Shown in pieces: positions 50,106-59,200 of a DNA stretch of 64,000 nt. The DNA lies in contig NZ_CP040984.1 of assembly GCF_006364715.1 (NCBI RefSeq), forward strand, positions 744,001 to 808,000, in the 5' to 3' direction. The DNA is from Candidatus Methylopumilus planktonicus. Lineage in GTDB: Bacteria > Pseudomonadota > Gammaproteobacteria > Burkholderiales > Methylophilaceae. Under the pieces are notes generated by a model, which did not search any database, had not been told where the DNA came from, and saw only the letters and a program-made list of their open reading frames with translations. How positions within the stretch are numbered: position 1 is the first letter of the stretch; every line of letters starts with the position of its first letter. Made by a program: the position numbers and the translations under genes.

Positions 50106-52022
50106 CCAGAAATAGATGGTTTGAGAGCTCTGGCCGTTCTTATGGTGATATGTTTTCATGCAAAGTCTTATTTTTTTAATGGGGGCTTTGTAGGTGTAGA
50201 TGTTTTTTTTGTTATAAGTGGCTACCTGATCACCTCGATTCTCCTCGAAGAAATAAACAAAGGGCATTTTAGTTTAGTAAAATTTTATGAAAGAAGAGCA
50301 AAAAGAATTCTTCCAGCTCTTTTCTTTGTAACATTGATATCATTCCCTCTGGCATGGATATTTATGATACCTGCCGATATGTTGAATTTTTCTAAAAGCT
50401 TAATAGCTATACCAACATTTTTATCAAATATTTTTTTCTTAAAGCACAGTGGGTATTTTGATTTAAATTCTGAACTCAATCCGCTGATTCACACCTGGAG
50501 CCTTGCAATCGAAGAGCAATTTTATATTGTCTTCCCTGTATTACTTTTTTTTATAACAAGATATTTCAAAAAAATTATTCCGTTCATATTTATAGGTATC
50601 ATTATTGCAAGTTTATTTTTAGCCCAATATAAACTTAAACTGTTTCCAGAAAAAGCCTTTTACCTTCTACCCTATAGATCTTGGGAGTTGCTTCTAGGAT
50701 CTTTGATTGCGCTTAGTACAAAAAATAAATGCCAACTCAAGGGTAATCTTATAAATCAATTGTCTTCCCTTCTAGGGCTCATGCTTATATTGCTCCCAGG
50801 TATATTTTTTAGTGATCTTACGCCATTTCCTGGAATAAACGCAATTCCTGCAACATTTGGGACGGCCATGATTATATTAAGCCTTCACGAAAAGACCTTA
50901 ATATCTAAATTCCTTCAACAAAAAATATTAGTTAGTATAGGGCTTATAAGTTATAGCTTATATCTATGGCACCAGCCTCTATTTGCTTTCATCAAAATAA
51001 CTAATGACACCAATATTATTCATCCTGCACATCTCTTGATCCTTTTTGGTCTATCTTGGATTACCTACAAATATATCGAGACACCATTTAGAACAAAAGG
51101 AAAATTTACACAAAAACAAATATTTATATTCTCAGGTCTCGGAAGTTTAATCATTTTAGTGATAGGCGGATTTGGTTATTTCTTTAATGGATTTGAAGAT
51201 TACTATCTAAAATACAGAATAAATGATTTAGATAAAAAAAATTACCAACGTATTCTAGAAAATGTCTCTCTTGATATGTATGACTCTATGAATAGTGATC
51301 AAGATTGTATTTTTTGGGCTAAGGATATTGATGCATTATTTATAAAACGATATAAAACATGTTCAATAAAATATAGGCACTCGACAATCATTTTAGGCGA
51401 CTCACACGCTATGAATATTTATAACGCCATTACTGAGAATGAAAAAGGAAAATTTATTGTAGGTCTCTCTCAAGGCGGATGCAGGCCTTACGACAAAAAA
51501 TCTATCTGCCCATACGAGACTTTTTTAACGTTCATAGAACAAAATAAAAGTTCCATTCAACAAGTAATTTTTCATCAAAGCGGTTCTTATCTAATTAAGG
51601 ATATAAACGGCCGAGTTGATTCTGATCTAGCTTTTATTGAGCGCTTACCTTATTCATTGGTAAAAGATGATATTGAAAAAATTATTGTCTACCTAGAAAA
51701 AATGTCAAAAGAAATAAAGGTGGTTTGGCTCGGACCATTTCCGGAGGCTAGAGTAAATTTCAAGAATTTTAAAGCTTTCCGCAAAGGCTTTTATTTGAAC
51801 CCATCGAGCGTTGAAAGAATTTCAGATCTCGATAGTTACATTTCACAAAGAACAAGCGGTGAAGATTATAAATTTACCTATATTTCATTCACGAAAAATA
51901 TAAAAATTAAAAGTGAGTTTCTAGAGACCTCAAGCTGCATTACTTATCGAGATCGAGATCATTTTAGTAAATGTGGCGAGAGAGCTATCAGTAAAGACTT
52001 AAAGAAGGCACTCGAGTTATAA
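50094..52022 (+). CDS. OafA-type O-acetyltransferase with C-terminal SGNH domain
   Basis: This 642-residue inner-membrane protein transfers acetyl groups to surface polysaccharide or peptidoglycan. The acyltransferase-3 domain starts YRPEIDGLRALAVLMVICFH near 3-22 and includes FFVISGYLITSILLEE, the catalytic-type YERRAKRILPALF, and HTWSLAIEEQFYIVFPVLLF near 132-151, with about ten hydrophobic segments to residue 380. The C-terminal part (about 400-642) is an SGNH hydrolase fold: ILGDSHAMNIYNAI near 436-449 holds the Ser, and DRDHFSKCGERAIS near the end the Asp-His pair. It is probably part of the rhamnose-containing glycan pathway encoded next door. It converges on the TolC-like gene. Confidence 0.92.
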   Translation: MQYRPEIDGLRALAVLMVICFHAKSYFFNGGFVGVDVFFVISGYLITSILLEEINKGHFSLVKFYERRAKRILPALFFVTLISFPLAWIFMIPADMLNFSKSLIAIPTFLSNIFFLKHSGYFDLNSELNPLIHTWSLAIEEQFYIVFPVLLFFITRYFKKIIPFIFIGIIIASLFLAQYKLKLFPEKAFYLLPYRSWELLLGSLIALSTKNKCQLKGNLINQLSSLLGLMLILLPGIFFSDLTPFPGINAIPATFGTAMIILSLHEKTLISKFLQQKILVSIGLISYSLYLWHQPLFAFIKITNDTNIIHPAHLLILFGLSWITYKYIETPFRTKGKFTQKQIFIFSGLGSLIILVIGGFGYFFNGFEDYYLKYRINDLDKKNYQRILENVSLDMYDSMNSDQDCIFWAKDIDALFIKRYKTCSIKYRHSTIILGDSHAMNIYNAITENEKGKFIVGLSQGGCRPYDKKSICPYETFLTFIEQNKSSIQQVIFHQSGSYLIKDINGRVDSDLAFIERLPYSLVKDDIEKIIVYLEKMSKEIKVVWLGPFPEARVNFKNFKAFRKGFYLNPSSVERISDLDSYISQRTSGEDYKFTYISFTKNIKIKSEFLETSSCITYRDRDHFSKCGERAISKDLKKALEL

Positions 52023-52058
52023 AAATAAGTGATGTTCGATAAAAAAATTTAAAAGAAC

Positions 52059-53450
52059 TTAACTCGAAAGATAACGATTAATTTCTTGTATATCTGTTTC
52101 TTTTATGAGGCCAGCAGCTAGCTTTAATTTAAAAAGTGTCAGCAAGTATTGGCATCGAACCTCAAATAAATCTTTTTCAGTGCCAAATAATGTTTGCTGC
52201 GCATTTAAAACTTCAATACTATTTCGCATGCCCTCTTGAAACCCTAAAATAGTCGCATCTAATTGATCCTTAGAGATTTTCAAAGCACTTTGATAAGCCT
52301 CGATTTGTTTATAACTTGACTCCAAAGATAAGTATTGCTGCCTTACTTCAAACTCTACTTGTTTTAAAGTCGCCTCGAAATCTTGATTCACTTTTTCTTC
52401 ATTAAATTGAGCCTCTCTCACCTGTGACTCTGTTAATCCCCCTGAAAATATTGGAATATTAACTTCCAGCCCAAATAAATCAGATTCTACTGCCTGGCCT
52501 TTATTATCTAATGTGCCGTAAGGGTAGCCGCCGTTGGCCCAATTTTTTTGTCGGCTTAAGACTGCATTTAGCGTGGGGTAATGGTTTGATTTTTTTAAGC
52601 CTATCGTCTGGTGCGCTAACATGAGTTCATCTTGCTTCATTTGTACTTGAAGACTGGCCCCCGTCGCGATATCTAACCATTGCTCCATCGAATCTTCACT
52701 TCGAATAAAGGTGATATCAGGCCTTAGCATCTTGACGTTCGTTGGCATTTCCCCAATAAGGGACTGCATGGCACGAAGTTTGATTTTGATATTTTGCTCC
52801 ACTGCAATTTCTTGCACACGCAGCAACGCTAATTTAGCCTTTGATTCATTGATATCGACCACCGAAACGAGCCCTGCTTCAAACTTAGCCTCAGCTAAAG
52901 ACAGTTGCTCTTCGATCGCCTTTTTTTGTTGGACTAAAAGTTGGCTTTGATTCTTAACAATCATCACATCAAGATATGTCTCACTCACTCTTAACATGAG
53001 TTCTTGTTGTTTACGAATCAGCTGCTTATCAGCTCGACTCATTTGCGTGATATTTTGTTGGTAGCGATAGAAATTTTCTAGGTTGATGATGGGTTGCTTT
53101 AAGGTGATGGCATAGTTATACCCATCATAATTTGTCTTAGAGCTTCCTAAATAACTAAGATTGGAAGGTAACGTATTAAAATTCTTCCGGTCGCCTTCAT
53201 TTTTATTCGCACTCGCAGTCGCTGTGATGGTCGGCAAAAATAAGGCCAGGCTTTGATTCTTCAATTCTTTTGAGGCTAAGTTCTCAAATCGTGCCGAAGC
53301 CATTTGTGGATCATGCCTCACCGCTAACTCATAAGCCGTAATGAGATCTAAAGTTATCTCAGCACTATAGGCTTTATGTGTTGTAATAAGACTTAGGATA
53401 CTTAATAAGATAACCCAAGCACAATGAATAAAAGTTAAAAAGATGCGCAT
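52059..53450 (-). CDS. TolC-family outer membrane efflux/secretion protein
   Basis: This 463-residue protein should form the outer-membrane channel of a type I secretion system. It has a signal peptide (AWVILLSILSLITTHKAYSA) and then the paired TolC repeats: TLDLITAYELAVRHDPQMAS near 33-52, LSLAEAKFEAGLVSVVDINE near 192-211, and in the second half GLEVNIPIFSGGLTESQVRE near 322-341 and EAYQSALKISKDQLDATILG. FQEGMRNSIEVLNAQQTLFG is the classic ending pattern. It is divergent from the RTX operon, and no ABC exporter or HlyD adaptor is in view. A multidrug-efflux role is possible but the location favours RTX export. Confidence 0.93.
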   Translation of the reverse strand: MRIFLTFIHCAWVILLSILSLITTHKAYSAEITLDLITAYELAVRHDPQMASARFENLASKELKNQSLALFLPTITATASANKNEGDRKNFNTLPSNLSYLGSSKTNYDGYNYAITLKQPIINLENFYRYQQNITQMSRADKQLIRKQQELMLRVSETYLDVMIVKNQSQLLVQQKKAIEEQLSLAEAKFEAGLVSVVDINESKAKLALLRVQEIAVEQNIKIKLRAMQSLIGEMPTNVKMLRPDITFIRSEDSMEQWLDIATGASLQVQMKQDELMLAHQTIGLKKSNHYPTLNAVLSRQKNWANGGYPYGTLDNKGQAVESDLFGLEVNIPIFSGGLTESQVREAQFNEEKVNQDFEATLKQVEFEVRQQYLSLESSYKQIEAYQSALKISKDQLDATILGFQEGMRNSIEVLNAQQTLFGTEKDLFEVRCQYLLTLFKLKLAAGLIKETDIQEINRYLSS

Positions 53451-53529
53451 GAAGATCGTGTATGTGTTTTTATGATGAATTGACTTTGAATAGATTCATT
53501 TTAAGTTAAAATCTTCATGAATGACATGC

Positions 53530-53563
53530 ATCATGATGAAATTTAAAAGAACTTCATCATGAT
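53530..53563 (+). promoter_or_regulatory. 11-bp inverted repeat upstream of the RTX operon
   Basis: ATCATGATGAA (53530-53540) and TTCATCATGAT (53553-53563) are perfect inverted arms with a 12-base loop. They lie between the divergent tolC-like gene and the 78-residue gene, 53 bp before its ATG. A T-run occurs nine bases later (53573-53579), so an attenuator hairpin is possible, but an operator for both directions is equally likely. Confidence 0.5.
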
Positions 53564-53615
53564 CTAACGTAATTTTTTTCTTTTTCTCAAACGACTCATT
53601 TTTAAAGGAATCGCG

Positions 53616-53852
53616 ATGACTGACCAAGTATTTTTTGATGTACCCCTCTCCGCTCAATTTGCCGATGGGGCAGTAAGAATTGAACTGGGCATTTATAAAG
53701 GTGAAATGAAAGACAAAAAAAGAAATGTATCGCCCGGAGCAACTCTAGTCACAACGCTTCCCGGTATCTTGCAGCTTCAAGGGCAAATCAATCAATTGGT
53801 TGAAGGTTTGGTTGAAAAGAAAATCTTAACGAAAAAAGATAGTGCGAAATAA
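53616..53852 (+). CDS. Unknown 78-residue protein at the head of the RTX operon
   Basis: I cannot name this protein. It is small and charged, starting MTDQVFFDVPLSAQFADGAV, followed by RIELGIYKGEMKDKKRNVSP, a glycine/threonine turn GATLVTTLPGILQLQGQI, and a basic end VEKKILTKKDSAK. No signal peptide or membrane segment is visible. It starts after AAGGAATCGCG and lies 48 bp before the RTX gene. Operon position suggests a role in expression, activation or export of the RTX proteins, but that is inference. Confidence 0.65.
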   Translation: MTDQVFFDVPLSAQFADGAVRIELGIYKGEMKDKKRNVSPGATLVTTLPGILQLQGQINQLVEGLVEKKILTKKDSAK

Positions 53853-53900
53853 TGTGCTTCCTAAACTCTTTATCGCATCTTTTTTTAACTTAAGAGCTTC

Positions 53901-56255
53901 ATGATAAAAGAACTCATCATTGATGGTAGCTCTAAAGACTTTACCTTCAAGAAGATGAACTTGGGTGATGCGCGTGAATTTTTTATAGTTGTTCCTCTGA
54001 GCGATGATCCTTCGATCAGGCCTACCCCAATCGCGGGCTATGAGGCCATTGTGTTTAATGACCGCACCATCAATCTTAACCAAACCGCATTAGGGGAAAT
54101 GAAGCCTGAGAGTTCAAGTCAAAGTTTTATCAATCATTTTCCGCTTGAACCATCGCTTGAAATAGAAGGTTCGCCGTATCATGATGATGAGGATGTTCCA
54201 ACCTTTTCTCAAACATCACAAAATATAACGCCTTCCGAGAGTCGGCATGGCAATCCAACAAATGATGTCCCAGAAAATTTAGGGGCTATCCGTAACGTCA
54301 CGATCCACACAGAATATCGTCATCCGGAGAATCATCCCGAAAAAGAATCGCCTCAATCTAATCAGCCCTCATCACCTTCTCGCACCCCGAGTAAAGAAAA
54401 AAATGGGGGTGCAAATCACGATGCTCAAGATATCAATGTCGCCTCAGCACTTCGGCAAACGAATGGGGATGGTGGTGGCGTGACTCCGACACCCGAACCT
54501 CCAGCACCCATATACAACTATGCCGCGCAAACATTCTATGGCAACCCAAGTCTTTCATCGCTCATAGGCGATGCGGGTGATGATACTTTTTATACCTTCT
54601 CAAATGTGAACTTATATCAAGGAAATCAAGGTACGGATACTTTAATCGGTGTGGATACTTCCGAAGCTTCCATTACGCAATCAAGTGAAGGTGTATTTGA
54701 AATAGCTGGGTCTGCATTTAACACCGTGATGAATGATCAAGGCAATCCTTCACAACAAGATGCTTTTCAATTATCAAATGTAAAAATTGATTCTATTGAA
54801 CAATTTAAAAATATAGCCAATGGATCGGCAGTTAATTTAGCGCAGCTTAGTTTACCCTCAGGTTTTAATGACACGATTGAAGTCTTAAACCGTCAAGAAA
54901 GTTTTGTGATCAATGTACTCGCAGGAGATGATCGCGTCACAGGGGGTGCTAGCGATGATACGCTTTTAGGTAACGACGGCAATGACGTATTACTTAGTGG
55001 CACTAACACCCTAATTCAAAACCATAATTTTCATGAAAGTTTAGATGGGGGCAACGGCAATGACACGCTTACCTATCTTGGTGTCACAAATAGTAATTAC
55101 CTTTTAGGTGATGGCGTCACAGCTAATCTTTTAGGTGGTGCGGGTAATGATGATCTACAAATTAAAGTAGACGCATTAAGTCATGTCACTATCTCAGGTG
55201 GGATGGGTGAAGATAGTTTAAGCATCAACCAAAGCACTAATCGTTATAGTCTCTGGGACCCCCTTCGATTTAGTTGGCAATTCGTCCTTCAAGATCAGTC
55301 TTATCTCATAAAAATGATGTCACTAGATGCTGGTAATTTATTTGAGATCACCGAATCGGATGCGAGTCTTGAATCCATCAAATTAAGTTTTAGTAGTAAT
55401 GCCACCAGTTATGACATCTTAAGGCCACAGTTCGCCTCCCCTCAAACGCTGATAGGTACTGATGGGAATGATGTCTTTTTTTCAAGTGACCAAACCACAA
55501 ATGTCAGTATGGGTTTAGGAGATGACATTGTGGTGGCATCTCATCACGAAACCATCTCGCTTGGTGAAGGCACTAATCAGTTATTTGCATCTGCCAGTGA
55601 TGTGACTTTAAGTTATGCTTGGGCATCAGAGGAAGTAGATCTTAACCTCTCACAAAAATTAGGTTTAGCTTACGACCAAGATACCAACCTTATCGCGCTA
55701 GACCTTATCAATCGCCTCATTGAGAACGCTGAAGGTGGCAGTGGTCACGATAAAATGACAGGCAACACCTTAAACAACCAACTTTGGGGCCTATCCGGCA
55801 ACGACACAATGATAGGTGGCGGTGGTGATGACTTTATCTATGGTGGCGATGGAAATGACATGCTCACTATGAATGGGCCAGGTAATACAACGCTCCAAGG
55901 TGGGGACGGCGCCGATCAGTTTAAACTTAATTTTAATTTGACCGACGGATCAAAAGCTACGATCACAGATTTTAATGCTGATTCACTCGACCATATCTTT
56001 TTATACCTTGATCAATTTTCAGGTGCGACCGGCACTTATTTTAATCAGTATGAGGTGAGAGATGCATCACAAAATCTTCTCTATACGGGTGCAATTGACC
56101 ATGAAGGAAGTGCGGTCTTAACCCTCACATTAAATCAAGAAAATAAACTACTCTCTTTCATAAATAACCAAGAGAGTTATGCTATTGTTGAATCCACTAT
56201 TTACGATATTAATCTTATGTTTAATCACAATCTATTTGATGTTTCATACCTTTAA
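53901..56255 (+). CDS. RTX-type calcium-binding secreted protein (784 residues)
   Basis: This is a type I secretion substrate with RTX nonapeptide repeats. There is no N-terminal signal peptide. Residues 1-75 are an unknown domain (MIKELIIDGSSKDFTFKKMN, then REFFIVVPLSDDPSIRPTPI); 80-205 is a Pro/Ser/Asn-rich linker. RTX clusters follow: LLGNDGNDVLLSG near 355-367, LDGGNGNDTLTY near 379-390, LLGGAGNDDLQI near 411-422, ISGGMGEDSLSIN near 430-442, and a dense cluster AEGGSGHDKMTG ... GGGGDDFIYGGDGNDMLTM near 612-655, then a DGADQFKLNF / ITDFNADSLDHIFLYLDQF end domain typical of the region before the secretion signal. It is 6 bp upstream of the giant RTX gene. Confidence 0.9.
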   Translation: MIKELIIDGSSKDFTFKKMNLGDAREFFIVVPLSDDPSIRPTPIAGYEAIVFNDRTINLNQTALGEMKPESSSQSFINHFPLEPSLEIEGSPYHDDEDVPTFSQTSQNITPSESRHGNPTNDVPENLGAIRNVTIHTEYRHPENHPEKESPQSNQPSSPSRTPSKEKNGGANHDAQDINVASALRQTNGDGGGVTPTPEPPAPIYNYAAQTFYGNPSLSSLIGDAGDDTFYTFSNVNLYQGNQGTDTLIGVDTSEASITQSSEGVFEIAGSAFNTVMNDQGNPSQQDAFQLSNVKIDSIEQFKNIANGSAVNLAQLSLPSGFNDTIEVLNRQESFVINVLAGDDRVTGGASDDTLLGNDGNDVLLSGTNTLIQNHNFHESLDGGNGNDTLTYLGVTNSNYLLGDGVTANLLGGAGNDDLQIKVDALSHVTISGGMGEDSLSINQSTNRYSLWDPLRFSWQFVLQDQSYLIKMMSLDAGNLFEITESDASLESIKLSFSSNATSYDILRPQFASPQTLIGTDGNDVFFSSDQTTNVSMGLGDDIVVASHHETISLGEGTNQLFASASDVTLSYAWASEEVDLNLSQKLGLAYDQDTNLIALDLINRLIENAEGGSGHDKMTGNTLNNQLWGLSGNDTMIGGGGDDFIYGGDGNDMLTMNGPGNTTLQGGDGADQFKLNFNLTDGSKATITDFNADSLDHIFLYLDQFSGATGTYFNQYEVRDASQNLLYTGAIDHEGSAVLTLTLNQENKLLSFINNQESYAIVESTIYDINLMFNHNLFDVSYL

Positions 56256-56261
56256 AAAAAC

Positions 56262-59200
56262 ATGGCAACATTTATTTTAAATTCCACCTCGTCGCAAACG
56301 CAAAACTATTCCACCGTCGTCGGTGAAAGTATTTCTTATCCCATTGACATGGCTGATCTTGAAGTGCTTTGGGACGAGGAGGCTGATGATTATGTATCAA
56401 TTAGCGACTATACCTCAAGCGGAAATTATGCGCTGAATGGTTTAATCTCAGAAATTATTACCGTCGCGGGTCGCGAGGCCTACTTTACATTTGAAGATCT
56501 ATCAGGGCTCACGGGTCTGTATCATTATCTGAGTGGTTACCAAGGCTATGGAGACCGTGTAGGTGACGCAGAAATTATTGGCGTCAGTGAAGTGACCTAT
56601 AGTGATGGAACAAGCCTTGATCGTATTTCTATCGATTACGACGCCTCGAGCAACAGTTATGACGAGGAAGACTTCGAGTTCGGGAATGACTACCTCATCA
56701 ATCTTTATGGCACTTTGTCATTTGACGCTTATGAAAGCGGACAGGTCTACTACTCATTCGATTTAAAAAGTTATCAAAAACAATATCAAGACTATGACAT
56801 TTTAGGTGTCTTAAATGAGCCTATGACGATGCAGCTTTATCAAAGTGATCCATCAAGTTTTGTCTATGACGTGAATGGAAATCCCGTCGCAGCATCTTTG
56901 ATAGGTGGCGCTGTCGCCATCGAAATTAGTGCGCAAGCGTTTGATCTTGATGTGTTGGGTTTTGTGGACTATACCAACCCACTTGAAACTGAAGGCATCA
57001 ATATTTATTTTGAAGATACCCCGTTTGTTTATAACGATTATCCGGATGGTGGGCAACCTTCGTATGATGACGATAAACTTTCTGGTTCCGTTTCAAGCCT
57101 GGTAGCCTTTAAGCAGAGCCATACTGAGCAAGGCATCGATATACTTCGAACTGATCTTGGAGTCAATAGTTTCATCGGTTCCCCGGGGGACAATTTTATT
57201 AGTGGCAATACTACCATCTCTGAAGTTGAGATAACCCATGGGTATGGTCCCTTCACATTTGATTTTAGAACGATGGGGCTGACCCTCGATTCCGATACTT
57301 CATCTTCGTATAGTGCAAGTTTTAATAGTAATGACAACATTACTCTTGGGAGCCTCTCCTCAGAAACTTCACTTTACGATGTTTTTAATGGCGACGATAC
57401 ACTTAATCTTGCGGTAAACACTCAGGGCCAAACCATTTTTGCAGGCGGCGGTAACGACACAGTGAATGCCGGTTCGGGTAACGACATTATCTATGGCAAT
57501 GGGGGTATCGATACAATCAATGCGAATGATGGTGACGATCAAATTATAGTTAACGATGGTTTCTATTCACAGACTAATGCATTTGAAGCAGGGTCTGGTT
57601 ATAACTTCTTAATCAGTGAAAGATCTTATAGAACAGATAATAGGGTTGGCGCATATTTAGGAGGCCCAGATGTAATTGATGGTGGCGACGGTATGGATAC
57701 TTTATTCTTTAAAGATCAATTTACCAGCATTGTTACTATTGAAGAGGGTCGTTTTTCTCAAGGAACTGGCTCCGTAATAAATCTAAGCTTTAGAAGCAAT
57801 TGGTATGACTACGTTATTACAGCAGATAACAATCCCTCTATAGATGTAAATGATAAATATCTGGCATATACAGATGATTTTGAAACTAATCCTTTCTCAT
57901 CGCAGGCTATTGAAATTTTGGATGACTCGAATTTAATTGAACGAAATGACCCCGATTATCAAAATGAAAGTTATGAATTGACGAATGTCGAGTATTTAGA
58001 AATTAACGGTCAGCTCTATGATATTAGGCCGCTTTATCTTGCGCAGGCGGGAGACGTTGATGAGACGCTTTATGCATTTAACTCTGAGACTTGGCTAGAT
58101 CTTTATGAGGCAGATATTCTTGATCAAACCTCAACATACTTTTTTTTAGGCCTAAACGGTGCTCAATATTATTACGTGGAAGGTTTAGATGGTGACGACA
58201 CCATTTATGGTACAGATCTAAGAGCATCGTCTTCGCTCGCACCTTATTTAAATAGGGATGACTATGACGATGTAAACTACGGTGATTTCAGCTGGAGCGA
58301 AGGTGGTTATTTTGTCGATGGCGATGACGTCGAAATTAATTACTACTTAGGTGAGGCTCTAAATGGTGGGGATGGTAATGACACACTTATTGGGGGCGCT
58401 GGTGCAGATATTTATTTTGTGAACGTGGCAGCCGATGTCGTCATTGAATCAACCCTTAATAATGACTTTGATTCAGTCATCTTTGCCCCTAATATCTCGG
58501 GCTTAACATACACACTAAGTAATAATGCTGCAATTGAAAGGTTGTTTGTCAACCGAATTTATATTGATCCTGTCACTGGCGAAGTCATTAATAATGAATT
58601 TGTAAACCTCCCTTCAAATACTGACCAAGTCAATATCACGGGTGGTAATTACACTTACGAATTGATTGGCCACAACGGCGCTAATATTATTCGAGCAGGC
58701 GATCAAGCTGGACTTATTGCGCAACCCAGTCAAGATGTTCATGAAGTTGTTCTGATCGGCTTAGGTGGGAATGACATACTTCATGGTGGGTCGGGCAAAG
58801 ATAATTTCTTTGACGGGTCAGGCAATGACGACATGTTCGGTAATGATGGGGATGACAAGTTTTATTTTGGCCTTAATAGTATTGATGCAGGCGATACACT
58901 GTCGTCCTATTTAGATGGTAATGCTGGTGAACCTGAGGCATTGAATTCGCCCACCTTTGACGAGTACTTCTATAATCACCCGCAAGAGCTCACGGGTGGG
59001 CAAGATAGTGCCGAAGGTGGCGATGGCTTAGACAAGGTTGTCGTCATAGCTCCCCTATGGGACCAGCCAACTTTCCAGCGCACAGGGCATGATTCAATTA
59101 CTCTCTTTTCCTCGGCTGACTCACTTGCGGTAGACAATTCCACTGAGTTCATTCACAACTTTACTTTTGAGTCTCAGAGCTACGAAAGTACAACCAAAAT

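Noticed and set aside
53826..54083. An 85-codon minus-strand frame over the start of the 784-residue RTX gene
   Set aside because: It is antisense to a well-supported gene and has no recognisable domain or ribosome binding site.
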